Origin: Syntrophotalea carbinolica DSM 2380
GTDB taxonomy: Bacteria > Desulfobacterota > Desulfuromonadia > Desulfuromonadales > Syntrophotaleaceae
Reading direction: 5' to 3'
Assembly: GCF_000012885.1 (NCBI RefSeq)
Contig: NC_007498.2
Location: 1,116,001-1,180,000 of the forward strand
Length of the DNA: 64,000 bases
Position numbers and translations under genes: made by a program. Positions 21,501-31,415 of this stretch are shown in pieces. The notes below the pieces were generated by a model, which was given only the letters and a program-made list of their open reading frames with translations, was not told where the DNA came from and did not search any database. Within the stretch, counting starts at the first letter, position 1. The number at the start of each line of letters is the position of its first letter.

Positions 21501-24500
21501 GAACCGGCTCGATCATTATTCGCTAGACTACATGCTAAGAGTTCCCCGCAGATGCGGGGATGAACCGACGTTTAGCCAACGGTGGCTTGGTGGACGTGGG
21601 AGTTCCCCGCAGATGCGGGGATGAACCGATGCGGTTTGCCACCGGGTCTATAACGCCTAAGAGTTCCCCGCAGATGCGGGGATGAACCGGCGACCAATAC
21701 CGCCACGTAAATGTGGTTCCAGAGTTCCCCGCAGATGCGGGGATGAACCGGCCGTTGCCAAACTCTTTAACGATTTTCACAGGAGTTCCCCGCAGATGCG
21801 GGGATGAACCGGCGCGGCTGTTATGTCCACCGCCGGTTCTGCCGAGTTCCCCGCAGATGCGGGGATGAACCGGTCATGAAGACGGTCGGCGATACGTCAG
21901 CCAGGAGTTCCCCGCAGATGCGGGGATGAACCGGGGGAACGGATACCCGACATGCTACAAAATCGGAGTTCCCCGCAGATGCGGGGATGAACCGCTCGGC
22001 CTGTACAGCTGCCTGCACGGATGCAGGAGTTCCCCGCAGATGCGGGGATGAACCGTGGGCTATGGTTCATCCAGATGTTTCCTGGATGAGTTCCCCGCAG
22101 ATGCGGGGATGAACCGCTCGAACACATGAAAATTCTTGAGGTGTGCAAGAGTTCCCCGCAGATGCGGGGATGAACCGAAAGGATAAAGTCATGGGGCTTA
22201 CTGGAGACGGAGTTCCCCGCAGATGCGGGGATGAACCGATGTACGGGTCGGTGCATCGCATGGAAGAAATGAGTTCCCCGCAGATGCGGGGATGAACCGA
22301 TGCTTCTTGCAGCTGCACATGCCAGAGAGCCGAGTTCCCCGCAGATGCGGGGATGAACCGCATCCCCGTCTTCCGTGATTGCTGATCGAGTGGAGTTCCC
22401 CGCAGATGCGGGGATGAACCGGCCGTACGTCCATTACCGACCATGCTCTGGAAGAGTTCCCCGCAGATGCGGGGATGAACCGCCACCTTGCTCAATGCGG
22501 CCTCCGAGGTCGGAGAGTTCCCCGCAGATGCGGGGATGAACCGTGCATATATCCCACATGACATGATCTTCAAAAGAGTTCCCCGCAGATGCGGGGATGA
22601 ACCGTTTTGGTTTTAGACACCGGTGGATCGGCTAGAGAGTTCCCCGCAGATGCGGGGATGAACCGATGCGCGAGGCGATCGAGGAGGCAGAGGCGGCGAG
22701 TTCCCCGCAGATGCGGGGATGAACCGATGCGCGAGGCGATCGAGGAGGCAGAGGCGGCGAGTTCCCCGCAGATGCGGGGATGAACCGAAACAGGCCACAG
22801 CCAAGGGGGTGCGCCTATTGAGTTCCCCGCAGATGCGGGGATGAACCGTTAACATAATAACTTGCCCGTCAACACATTGAGAGTTCCCCGCAGATGCGGG
22901 GATGAACCGACCGACTTCCTTGCGGGAAAACTCGGACGGATGAGTTCCCCGCAGATGCGGGGATGAACCGTTCGCTTTCCATCCTTGTCAACAACGCCAT
23001 CGAGTTCCCCGCAGATGCGGGGATGAACCGGTCCGCGTCATCTCCACCCACGACGGCGTGGCGAGTTCCCCGCAGATGCGGGGATGAACCGTTTCAGGTC
23101 GAGTTGCGCAATCTTCCCTTCGCGAGTTCCCCGCAGATGCGGGGATGAACCGATGCCGCCTTTCTGGTTGAGGGCATAGCTGACGAGTTCCCCGCAGATG
23201 CGGGGATGAACCCCTCCATTCCTACCGTTAATCGTTCTCTTCGGCGAGTTCCCCGCAGATGCGGGGATGAACCGGCGGACGCACCGTCGCGTTTGAACAC
23301 AACCCCGAGTTCCCCGCAGATGCGGGGATGAACCGCCTTCGCGCTACGGAATGATGCAACCAGGTGGGAGTTCCCCGCAGATGCGGGGATGAACCGGGAG
23401 GTAATGTCGATGCCCTGCGAAAAGTCGCGAGTTCCCCGCAGATGCGGGGATGAACCGTCGGGTCGGCTTGGGTGGACGAATCCTCCGACGAGTTCCCCGC
23501 AGATGCGGGGATGAACCAGCCCTTGACCTGATCAAACCCTATAAAAAAGAGAGTTCCCCGCAGATGCGGGGATGAACCGGGTATTGAGACATGGTGACCC
23601 TTTGATTGGTAGAGTTCCCCGCAGATGCGGGGATGAACCGATGCTTCTTGCAGCTGCACATGCCAGAGAGCCGAGTTCCCCGCAGATGCGGGGATGAACC
23701 GCCGCACCGTGGTGGGAACAGAATAGGCACGAAGAGTTCCCCGCAGATGCGGGGATGAACCGGGGCAGTGGATGATGTTGACGAGTTGGCTGAAGAGTTC
23801 CCCGCAGATGCGGGGATGAACCGTCACCAACATAGGGGGGTATCTTTTCCCAAGCGAGTTCCCCGCAGATGCGGGGATGAACCGTCGCGCATGGCCGTAG
23901 CTTCCTTGGCGACGTAGAGTTCCCCGCAGATGCGGGGATGAACCGCCGTGAGGCGGGTCGTGGAGGCCAAGGGCAAGGAGTTCCCCGCAGATGCGGGGAT
24001 GAACCGCGGCAGGCTGAGCAGTTGGGCATACCTGAGAGGAGTTCCCCGCAGATGCGGGGATGAACCGGGTTTTGGGTTCAGCCTTATACCCAGTGCGAAG
24101 AGTTCCCCGCAGATGCGGGGATGAACCGGAGGGATTACACGTGGACACTATATCTGTATCGAGTTCCCCGCAGATGCGGGGATGAACCGGCGCGGTAAAG
24201 GATCTTCGCTTCTTCAACCGTGAGTTCCCCGCAGATGCGGGGATGAACCGGGCCATTTGTCTTTCTCCTTTTTGTTTGAGTGGAGTTCCCCGCAGATGCG
24301 GGGATGAACCGTTTCGTCAACATTTTAACCATGGAACACCTGAGAGTTCCCCGCAGATGCGGGGATGAACCGGAAACGGCCAGCATCTTCCGGGTGGTGG
24401 CTCAGAGTTCCCCGCAGATGCGGGGATGAACCGCCGCTTACCATCCACATGATGAACAATTATCTGAGTTCCCCGCAGATGCGGGGATGAACCGGCATAA

Positions 24501-25347
24501 CCCGCACCATTACGGATTACACCTTGGAGTTCCCCGCAGATGCGGGGATGAACCGATGTATCTGAGAGACACAGGTTTTCACAGGCTGAGTTCCCCGCAG
24601 ATGCGGGGATGAACCGGAGAGAGGAAACTATGCCCGACGAAACAACCAGAGTTCCCCGCAGATGCGGGGATGAACCGTGTAGGGGATATTTCCGAATTGC
24701 TTATCAACAGAGTTCCCCGCAGATGCGGGGATGAACCGGGTTCACGGCATTACACACGACGGCAATGAAAGAGTTCCCCGCAGGTGCGGGGATGAACCGT
24801 TGTCTTGAATGGATTGCTAATCTGATAGGCGGAGTTCCCCGCAGATGCGGGGATGAACCGGCCTTTGATGCGGCACCGTCGGTCTGGGCCAAGAGTTCCC
24901 CGCAGGTGCGGGGATGAACCGGTACGGCGCACCTTTGTTCAGAAATACACCAAGAGTTCCTCGCAGGTGCGGGGATGAACCGGAGCCTGCAGAGTTTGTT
25001 TGTCACGGAGCTAGGAGTTCCCCGCAGGTGCGGGGATGAACCGATCGCGATTGAGTTTGATACGGATCGGCTTGGGAGTTCCCCGCAGGCGCGGGGATGA
25101 ACCGAATGGATCGATAACGTACCGGTCAACGACATTGAGTTCCCCGCAGATGTGGGGATGAACCGCTGGTCGGAGACGGACACCGGGCAGTCAAGAGGAG
25201 TTCCCCGCAGGTGCGGGGGTGAACCGTGGTTGACCTGGTTGAGGTTAGCGTTGATACTGTGGTCCCCGCAGGTGCGGGGATGAACGGCCGCCGGCCAAAA
25301 GGCGTTTGCCCTCATGTATGTGGTCCCCGCAGGTGCGGGGATGAACG
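18549..25347 (+). CRISPR. Type I-E CRISPR array, 112 repeats and 111 spacers
   Basis: Repeat of 29 bases beginning GAGTTCCCCGCAG and ending GGGGATGAACCG, with a CCCCGC/GCGGGG hairpin stem, as in type I-E. The unit is 61 bases (32-base spacers). Counting starts along the array gives 112 repeats: the first unit is 62 bases (18549 to 18611), one is 60 (22942 to 23002), all others sampled 61. Repeats are nearly identical up to about 24.7 kb, then carry A-to-G and other changes (from 24771). The last two, at 25259 and 25320, are 28-base variants starting GTGGTCCCCGCAGG and ending GAACG. Orientation is leader to trailer on the plus strand. Confidence 0.99.
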
Positions 25348-25626
25348 ATTGCTGCCCGGTGAACAACTGGCCACCGAATTGGCCTACGGCAGCGCTTTGG
25401 TGACGATATCACCATGGATAGCGCCTGCCTGCGGATGCGTTATCTGTCCCAAGCCGTCTCTGGTGGTGCCACCTTGTACCCCAACCTGTTTCGGAGATTA
25501 CCCTCGGTACCAGTCTCTTTATGTCTATCTTAAAAATATTGCCCATTTCATTTGCGCAAAATAATGTGTATACCCTTTCGAATTGTTGAGTTCTGGTCTT
25601 AAAAGTCGTACCATCAGTTACACTCT
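25348..25626. other. Region between CRISPR trailer and riboswitches, no gene seen
   Basis: No frame here has a ribosome site or family resemblance. The plus-strand frame that crosses it starts inside the array and is spurious. Part may be a decayed gene remnant. Confidence 0.4.
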
Positions 25627-25712
25627 TTAACATAGGGCAAAACTGGAGTAATCCAGTGACGCAAAGCCACGGGTCCTTGCCGAGGATAGCCGGGTTGCTG
25701 AAGACGCGATTG
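25627..25712 (+). ncRNA. GEMM-I riboswitch, copy 1 (cyclic dinucleotide sensor)
   Basis: The pattern AGGGCAAAACTGG, GTAA loop, CCAGTGACGCAAAGCCACGG, then GGATAGCCGGGTTGCTG matches the GEMM-I consensus (conserved GGCAAA, GACGCAAAGCC, and the tetraloop-receptor-like GGTAGCC part). The base corresponding to G20 of the V. cholerae Vc2 RNA is G, as in c-di-GMP binders, but some relatives in this bacterial group respond to cGAMP, so the ligand is open. It is followed by its own terminator and by a second copy. Confidence 0.9.
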
Positions 25713-25752
25713 TTACTCAATTTACGGCCGTATTTTTAGACCTGTAAAGCAG

Positions 25753-25782
25753 TCCACCTCTTGCCCGGAGGTGGATTTTTTT
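25753..25782 (+). terminator. Intrinsic terminator of riboswitch copy 1
   Basis: TCCACCTC and GAGGTGGA form a perfect 8-bp stem with a 7-base loop, followed by a run of T. It is the likely expression platform of copy 1. Confidence 0.85.
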
Positions 25783-25854
25783 ATTTGCTGACTGCCCGGT
25801 TCAATCGAAACAAGGATGGGAGAGCCAACGGACCTTTTTTATTATAAGAAGCAG

Positions 25855-25942
25855 GATATATCGGCAAAGCCGGAGTAATCCGGTGACGCAAAGCCACGGG
25901 TCCTCATTGAGGATAGCCGGGTTGCTGAAGACGCGATGGTTC
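25855..25942 (+). ncRNA. GEMM-I riboswitch, copy 2 (cyclic dinucleotide sensor)
   Basis: Near duplicate of copy 1: TCGGCAAAGCCGG, GTAA loop, CCGGTGACGCAAAGCCACGG, GGATAGCCGGGTTGCTGAAG. The P1b stem changes in both arms relative to copy 1 (CTGGA/TCCAG to CCGGA/TCCGG), a compensatory change that supports the structure. The G20-equivalent is G. It lies about 200 bases ahead of the chemoreceptor start. Confidence 0.9.
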
Positions 25943-25977
25943 GTCATTGATGGCCTTATTTAAGGCCTGTAAAGCAG

Positions 25978-26010
25978 TCCACCTTTGCCCGGGGTGGATT
26001 TTTTTTATTT
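25978..26010 (+). terminator. Intrinsic terminator of riboswitch copy 2
   Basis: TCCACC pairs with GGTGGA across a short loop containing TTTGCCCG, followed by eight T. Same design as the terminator of copy 1. The last 130 bases to the gene hold a normal untranslated leader. Confidence 0.8.
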
Positions 26011-26141
26011 CATAGCCCGGATAAGAAAAGAAAAAGAGGAGGTTCTTATTTGTCCGATTTCATTCAATTGGTAAAAAGAAAATGTCACACCCGTTTATCC
26101 ATGATGCCGTTTGATGGCATTGCAAAGCAGGAGATTCGCTT

Positions 26142-28481
26142 ATGAAGTTCAAATCGATTCAGTTGAAAATAGCCTTTATCGCAGGGCTATGTCTGTTGCT
26201 GACCATTGCGTCCATGGTTGCTTTAAGTTTTTTTTCCTCGGGGAGAACAAGGGCATACACGCAGGATAAGGTGTCCGCTCTTCAGCAGGAAAGTGCTCTG
26301 CTCATTCTGGAGAACCTGGCCGAAGGGGAGGCTGGAAAGGTTCGGGTCAATTTTGACGTGGCCCTCGATGCTGCCCGCAACATGGCCCATATGTTAGAGG
26401 TGAGCAAGCAGACCGATAGCGCGGGCAATGCGTTGTTGACTTTTGACCGTGGTCAGATCAATGCCATTTTGCTTCATGTTTTGAAACAGAATCCGGAGTT
26501 TAATGGTACCTACTCCTGCTGGGAGCCCGATGCGCTGGATGGCCGGGATGCGGACTTCCGCACGGGAAAACAGGGTAACAACGCCGTCACCGGACGGTTT
26601 ACCCCTTATTGGACGCGGGATGCCCATGGCAACATCGCTGTCCAGCCGCTGGTTGAGTACGACACCATGGAGAAACACCCCAACGGCGTGCTCAAGGGTG
26701 GCTGGTATATCGGCCCGCGCGAGAGTCATACCGAAAGCGTGCTCGATCCTTTTCCTTATGTCGTCCAGGGGAAAAAGGTCTGGCTGACCACTCTGTCGGT
26801 GCCCATTCTGGTAAAAGGTAAGTTTTACGGCGTGGCGGGTGCCGATTTTAATTTGGACTTTGTACAGAAGCTCAGTCATGAGGTGGATAAAGATATTTAT
26901 GATGGCCGGGGCGAGGTCACCATTATCAGTAATGCCGGTCTGGTGGTCGCCGACAGTGAACGGCCCGAGCTGATCGGGCAGCATATTCGCACTTTTATGG
27001 CCGAGGGGTGGCAGGATGCGGTCAAGGCTGTCCAGGGCGGCCAGATGAGTGTGGGCATCGACGAGCATACGAATATGGCGCAGGCGATTGTGCCCATCGC
27101 CCTGGGGCGTACCGGCAAGCCCTGGTCGGTGATGATCCGTATCGATAAGGAGGTCATTCTGGCCGAGGCCATGGCTCTCAGCAAAACGCTGGACGCTCGC
27201 AGTAAATCCAGCGCCATGTGGCAAGGCGGGGTCAGTCTGGTCATCGCCGTGCTGGCCATTGTCGTGATGTGGCTGGCAGCGGGCGGTATCGCGCGCCCGG
27301 TTCGCGCGGCTGCGGAACTGGCGGATACGATCCGCGAGGGGGATTTCGGTCAGCGGGTCGACAGTGACGCGGTTGACGAGGTGGGGCAGTTGGCCGATTC
27401 CCTTAATTCCATGGCGGCATCCCTGGAAAAAGCGGCCCGGGTCGCCGATGAGATCGCAGATGGCAATCTCGATGTCGAGGTTTCCCTGGCCTCAAACCGG
27501 GATCAGCTTGGCGGTGCGCTGCAGAAGATGACCGCCAGCCTTAACGAGGTGCTGGGGCAGGTGCAGTTGTCGGGTGAGCAGATCGCCACCGGTTCGGCGC
27601 AGGTATCGGACGCGAGCCAGTCGCTGTCTCAGGGTGCGACGGAACAGGCCGCCTCTCTGGAAGAGATTTCGGCGTCGATTCTGGAGATGTCTTCCCAGAC
27701 ATCCCAGACGGCGGAGAATGCCACCCAGGCCAACACCCTTTCCAAGCAGGCCAATGAGGTTGCCATGACGGGCAACGAGCACATGCAGGAGTTGATTGCA
27801 GCCATGGGCGAGATCAATGTGGCCGGGCAAAACATTTCAAAGATCATCAAAGTGATCGATGAAATCGCTTTCCAGACCAATCTGCTGGCGCTTAACGCTG
27901 CCGTCGAGGCGGCCCGTGCCGGTCAGCACGGCAAAGGCTTTGCCGTGGTCGCGGAGGAAGTGCGGAATCTGGCGGCGCGCAGTGCCGAAGCGGCAAGGGA
28001 GACGGCCGAGATGATCGAAGGTTCGGTCAGTAAAGCTGCCAATGGCGTGGATGTCGCGGACAAGACCGCCGATGTTCTCCGGGAAATCGTGGACAGCGTG
28101 ACCAAGACGACGGATCTTGTGTCCGAGATTGCGGCGGCCGCCAATGAGCAGGCGCAGGGTATCGGCCAGATTAACGTGGGGCTTGGTCAGGTGGATCAGG
28201 TAACGCAGCAGAATACGGCCAATGCCGAAGAGAGTGCGGCGGCAGCGGTGGAGCTTTCGAGCCAGGCGGAGCAGATGCGGCAGATGCTGGCTCGGTTTAC
28301 CATGAAAAACCAGCCCCAGACACAATCTCAAATTTCTCCCAAACCCGTTGTCAAAGAGCTTTCCGGGGGAGGTCCCAAGGTTGCTCAAAAACAGGTGCCT
28401 GCCAGTTCAGCGCCGGCGAAAGGCAAAACAACACCCGCGCCCATGATCGCTCTGGACGATAATGAATTCGGTAAATTCTGA
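26142..28481 (+). CDS. Methyl-accepting chemotaxis protein with Cache sensor
   Basis: A 779-residue transmembrane chemoreceptor. Helix 1 is near residues 10-31, then a periplasmic double-Cache region with [15 protein letters not shown] and WYIGPRES, then helix 2 near 363-385, HAMP to about 440, and the coiled-coil signalling domain. The tip around residues 566-612 ([20 protein letters not shown]) is the conserved CheA/CheW-contact hairpin. The C-terminal tail is proline-rich without an NWETF methylase-binding end. A GCAGGAG ribosome site precedes the ATG. Two GEMM-I riboswitches stand upstream, so expression should follow cyclic dinucleotide levels. The ligand of the Cache domain is unknown. 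Confidence 0.95.
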   Translation: MKFKSIQLKIAFIAGLCLLLTIASMVALSFFSSGRTRAYTQDKVSALQQESALLILENLAEGEAGKVRVNFDVALDAARNMAHMLEVSKQTDSAGNALLTFDRGQINAILLHVLKQNPEFNGTYSCWEPDALDGRDADFRTGKQGNNAVTGRFTPYWTRDAHGNIAVQPLVEYDTMEKHPNGVLKGGWYIGPRESHTESVLDPFPYVVQGKKVWLTTLSVPILVKGKFYGVAGADFNLDFVQKLSHEVDKDIYDGRGEVTIISNAGLVVADSERPELIGQHIRTFMAEGWQDAVKAVQGGQMSVGIDEHTNMAQAIVPIALGRTGKPWSVMIRIDKEVILAEAMALSKTLDARSKSSAMWQGGVSLVIAVLAIVVMWLAAGGIARPVRAAAELADTIREGDFGQRVDSDAVDEVGQLADSLNSMAASLEKAARVADEIADGNLDVEVSLASNRDQLGGALQKMTASLNEVLGQVQLSGEQIATGSAQVSDASQSLSQGATEQAASLEEISASILEMSSQTSQTAENATQANTLSKQANEVAMTGNEHMQELIAAMGEINVAGQNISKIIKVIDEIAFQTNLLALNAAVEAARAGQHGKGFAVVAEEVRNLAARSAEAARETAEMIEGSVSKAANGVDVADKTADVLREIVDSVTKTTDLVSEIAAAANEQAQGIGQINVGLGQVDQVTQQNTANAEESAAAAVELSSQAEQMRQMLARFTMKNQPQTQSQISPKPVVKELSGGGPKVAQKQVPASSAPAKGKTTPAPMIALDDNEFGKF

Positions 28482-28491
28482 TAGCAGCATA

Positions 28492-28518
28492 GCGGGCGCC
28501 GGCATGTCGGCGCCCGCT
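28492..28518 (+). terminator. Probable terminator after the chemoreceptor gene
   Basis: GCGGGCGCCG and CGGCGCCCGC form a perfect GC-rich hairpin 11 bases after the stop. There is little T downstream, so termination is likely but not certain. Confidence 0.55.
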
Positions 28519-28660
28519 GTCGCGGGTTCACTGTCCGGGGCCGGGCTGGATTGCCACCATGCCCGATCGTGTTAGGCTTAGTTATGAAGGGTTGTTATTC
28601 AGGATGATTTAAATCCCTGGGGGGCGTCCGTGTTGGGCTGTATGAGTGGGAGATCGCGTT

Positions 28661-28891
28661 ATGTGGTACTTTTTCAGTCCTGTCGGTACATTCATCATCG
28701 CCATCGAGCCTGCCGGTACCTTCAGTTTGTGGATCGACACGTATCGGCTCGGGGTTTTCAACGCACCTGAAGAGGCTGTGGATGCGGTCAGAAAGCATAA
28801 AACCGGCCACGCTCCCTGGGACGAGCTTCGCGACCTGGCGGCTCCCGAAACGCTGGATGAATGGATGGTTATGCCGGGTACGGCTTTGTAG
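28661..28891 (+). CDS. Small conserved-type hypothetical protein
   Basis: A 76-residue soluble protein from the ATG at 28661 (MWYFFSPVGTFIIAIEPAGT), preceded by GTGGGAGA. It has an N-terminal beta-rich part and a helix (EEAVDAVRKHKTG) ending in DELRDLAAPETLDEW. I do not recognise a function. Codon use looks like the neighbours, and it stands alone between two hairpins. Confidence 0.55.
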   Translation: MWYFFSPVGTFIIAIEPAGTFSLWIDTYRLGVFNAPEEAVDAVRKHKTGHAPWDELRDLAAPETLDEWMVMPGTAL

Positions 28892-29164
28892 ACAGCGGGC
28901 TCCGTAGAGAATCGGCGTGGAGTGTCACTGCGGTGTGCGGGGTATCTTCATATGGGGAAATGCAGGGCGGGGCGACCGGATTCGGTCGCCCCGCTTGGTA
29001 TGGTTTAAACTATGTAAAAATTGCGGCCTGGCAGGAAATGTTTTTTTCGATCTGCCAATCGTCCAGGAGAGGAGAGGGAGGTTTCAGCATGTATCGTTTG
29101 CATGGGGAGGATATGCTTGAAACCTGCCAGGCCGCATCGCATGGGCTTATCCCGGGGCTGGGGG
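28892..29164. other. Gap with two strong inverted repeats
   Basis: A 12-bp perfect hairpin GCGGGGCGACCG/CGGTCGCCCCGC lies at 28967-28994 and is a likely terminator. A second, longer-range inverted repeat pairs TGCGGCCTGGCAGG (29022-29035) with CCTGCCAGGCCGCA (29123-29136) across 87 bases. A 42-codon frame from 29089 has a good GGAGAGGAGAGGGAGG ribosome site but runs into the neighbouring antisense gene; I leave it uncalled. Confidence 0.5.
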
Positions 29165-29446
29165 TTATTTCCAGGAACCGGGCAGATACTTCAGCCGATC
29201 ACGACCGAAGTCGGTGATGGTGAAGGTTTCCAGCAGCTTGCCTTGCTCGTCGATGTCGACATCGGTCTCCTCGATGAGGCCGGAAGCGCGCATGGAGGTC
29301 AGGTGTTTTTCGAAGCTTTTTACCGAAAACTGACCTTCGTTGCCGTATTCGGCGCGTAAATCCTTCATCAGATCGTGAACATTGGCCTCGCTTTTGGAGG
29401 ACATCAGATGCAGAAGGCGAAACCGTAAAGGAAGTTTGATAGCCAT
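29165..29446 (-). CDS. Small winged-helix-like protein
   Basis: 93 residues from the ATG at 29446 (MAIKLPLRFRLLHLMSSKSE). The pattern VHDLMKDLRAEY, FEKHLTSMRASGLIEE and TITDFGRDRLKYL resembles a winged-helix DNA-binding fold of the kind that ends in a wing and an ITxxG strand. It follows the DMT transporter gene by four bases on the same strand, so it may be a co-transcribed regulator. Function not known. Confidence 0.6.
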   Translation of the reverse strand: MAIKLPLRFRLLHLMSSKSEANVHDLMKDLRAEYGNEGQFSVKSFEKHLTSMRASGLIEETDVDIDEQGKLLETFTITDFGRDRLKYLPGSWK

Positions 29447-29450
29447 AGTC

Positions 29451-30491
29451 TTAAGCTCCCTGACGCAAGTTGAGAAGTTCTTTGGGGTTACACACAACCA
29501 GAATGCCGCCCACGGTGATGATCAGACCGCCGACGACCAGGTTGGTGGTCAACTGCAGGTCGGTCATGAAGAAGCCGAATACAATGCCCCAGATGACGTA
29601 GGTGATATTAAGCGCCATGGCGCGGCCGACACCGGTCATGTTCAGGGATTTGTACCAGGCCATGTAGGAGATGCCGCCGATGACGCCGGCGCATGCAAGG
29701 ATCCACAGGCTGTTGAAGGTGGTCAGTGCTTCACCGAGCAGGGCCCAGCCGGCAACGAAGGGCAGAACGCCGACCAGGGATACGATGCAGGATACCGATT
29801 CGCGAATGCTGATGGCGATATCGGGATCCACCATGTCCATGCCGAAAGTGGAGAGCACGCCTTCAATACCCCAGCCGAAGCAGGCCAGCAGTGCGCAGCC
29901 GATGCCGAGGTAGAAATGTGGCATGTTGCCACCTTCGGGCGGGGTCCAGCCGACGATCAAGGCGCCGATAACCGACAGAATGATCCCGGCCCAGACCAGT
30001 GGGGTGATTTTTTCTTTGAGGAAAATAGCCGCCAGGATGGTGCCGACCACGGGGAACATGGCGGTGATGGACAACGCATAGGATGCTCCGGCAAATTCGA
30101 TACCCAGCAGATAGCCACCCATGGCGATGGGACCGCCGAAAATGGCGGCAAGGCAGACCAGGATGCCGGGCCAGGTCTTCAAGGTGCGGAAGATTTCACT
30201 GCCTCGCCCTGAGAAGATGTTGGTGAAGGTCAGGAAGATTCCGGCGAAACCGTCGTGCATGGCGGCACCGACCAGGGGGCCGGTAAAGATAGTTGCACCG
30301 CCGGTAAAGGGAGCCATCGCAAAGGCGATGCCCATGACAACCCCGGCAAAGCCCCATGACAGGCCGCCGAATGCGCCCCATAAAAGGCCAGCCTTGGCGT
30401 GGCTCAGTTTTCGTCTGTTACTAAGATCTCTTGCGATAGCCTTCGTCGAGGAAGAGCTACCAACCGCTGCTGCTGCGACTCCATTAGCCAT
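29451..30491 (-). CDS. EamA/DMT-superfamily transporter
   Basis: A 346-residue inner-membrane permease with about ten hydrophobic helices in two repeated halves, as in drug/metabolite transporters. Typical segments are GLLWGAFGGLSWGFAGVVMG, SYALSITAMFPVVGTILAAI with FLKEKITPLVWAG (EamA repeat end), and MALNITYVIWGIVFGFF. I chose the ATG at 30491 (MANGVAAAAVGSSSS) after GGAGAGACG; a start upstream would add a non-homologous tail. The substrate cannot be told from sequence. Confidence 0.85.
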   Translation of the reverse strand: MANGVAAAAVGSSSSTKAIARDLSNRRKLSHAKAGLLWGAFGGLSWGFAGVVMGIAFAMAPFTGGATIFTGPLVGAAMHDGFAGIFLTFTNIFSGRGSEIFRTLKTWPGILVCLAAIFGGPIAMGGYLLGIEFAGASYALSITAMFPVVGTILAAIFLKEKITPLVWAGIILSVIGALIVGWTPPEGGNMPHFYLGIGCALLACFGWGIEGVLSTFGMDMVDPDIAISIRESVSCIVSLVGVLPFVAGWALLGEALTTFNSLWILACAGVIGGISYMAWYKSLNMTGVGRAMALNITYVIWGIVFGFFMTDLQLTTNLVVGGLIITVGGILVVCNPKELLNLRQGA

Positions 30492-31260
30492 AACGTCTCT
30501 CCAGCTTAAAATGATTCCAAAATGTTCGGCAGGTGCGGAATGCCCGATGGTCTGGCCGGATGCTATCCACACCCAGTGTGGGCCATTACGGCCGATAACA
30601 TGTGGTCGTGTAAGTGTGACTCGTTCCAGGGCTTGTTATGTGTTGCGCAACCTGAAGACTAACAACAATAAACAATGCCGTGTTTTAGTTTTGTCGATTT
30701 TGGCCGGATGTGCCAGCTCTTGCATATTGGGGCTTTCGATGATTCAGGCGTACAAAAAGCTCCTGGAAATTGCGATAAAACGCCTGTAAACATCAACTGT
30801 CAGCTTTTCTCCGGTTTTTTTGCCCAAGGTAAGATATTCTCGGGCGATTTTGTGGTCTGTGGTGTTCCGAACATCTACCTCTGTTTGACGCGTCGAGTCA
30901 TGGTAAAACATGTTCGTTTATGTTGTCAAGTGAATGTTTTTAAGGAGTGGTAATATAATTTACAACACTTTTTCGTCTTGTTTTGGGACGTTTATTTGCC
31001 GTTTGGATAGCGTTTCAGACGGTTTGTGTTTAGGATTTTATCGTGTAAGTATTTGAAATAAAAATGTTTGTTTGCTTTGTGCAGGGGGTGGCGGATTATG
31101 AGGTTTGGGCGGTGGGGTGTTGAACAGTGTTGTTTCTTTGTTGTGTGTTTTTCCGTTGTTTCAATTGTGGCTGCTTGATTCGCACAAAAATAGTTTTTTT
31201 TGTCGGTGGCGATAAAAAAACCGCCCTGTCTCCAATGAAACAGGGCGGTTTTGATATGAC
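30492..31260. other. Long gap upstream of the transporter, no gene seen
   Basis: These 769 bases are AT-rich toward the right. Frames on either strand lack ribosome sites and recognisable families. The left part should contain the promoter of the minus-strand transporter gene. The right end holds the tRNA-Leu terminator. Confidence 0.5.
31214..31253 (-). terminator. Terminator of tRNA-Leu
   Basis: On the minus strand AAAACCGCCCTGT and ACAGGGCGGTTTT form a long stem with a short loop and a run of seven T, directly after the tRNA 3' end. Confidence 0.9.
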
Positions 31261-31346
31261 TGGTACCGAAGGCCGGAATCGAACCGGCACGGCTAGAAGC
31301 CATCGGTTTTTGAGACCGACGTGTCTACCAATTCCACCACTTCGGC
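31261..31346 (-). tRNA. tRNA-Leu (anticodon CAA)
   Basis: The 86 bases fold as a class II tRNA with a long variable arm (GATGGCTTCTAGCCGT). Acceptor arms are GCCGAAG/CTTCGGT and the anticodon loop CTCAAAA lies between TCGGT and ACCGA. The T-loop is GTTCGATTC and CCA is encoded. It reads UUG codons. Confidence 0.97.
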
Positions 31347-31358
31347 AAAGTGGAGTGA

Positions 31359-31387
31359 ATTATAGAGACAACATCGTCCACGGTCAA
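31359..31387 (-). promoter_or_regulatory. Promoter of tRNA-Leu
   Basis: TTGACC (31382-31387) and TATAAT (31359-31364) on the minus strand with exactly 17 bases between, about 12 bases upstream of the tRNA 5' end. Confidence 0.85.
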
Positions 31388-31415
31388 GGATTTTTCGGCC
31401 GCTTTGGCCGGTTTT

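Noticed and set aside
18549-25347. Repeat-protein or surface-antigen gene
   Set aside because: The 29/32 structure next to cas2e is a CRISPR array, not a tandem-repeat protein.
19139-25366. Long minus-strand frames with repeated HPRICGEL or SPHLRGT blocks
   Set aside because: They are translations of the CRISPR repeat; the period is the 61-base unit and there are no ribosome sites.
29089-29217. 42-codon gene with a good ribosome site
   Set aside because: It overlaps the antisense winged-helix gene and has no family resemblance; mentioned only as part of the hairpin region.
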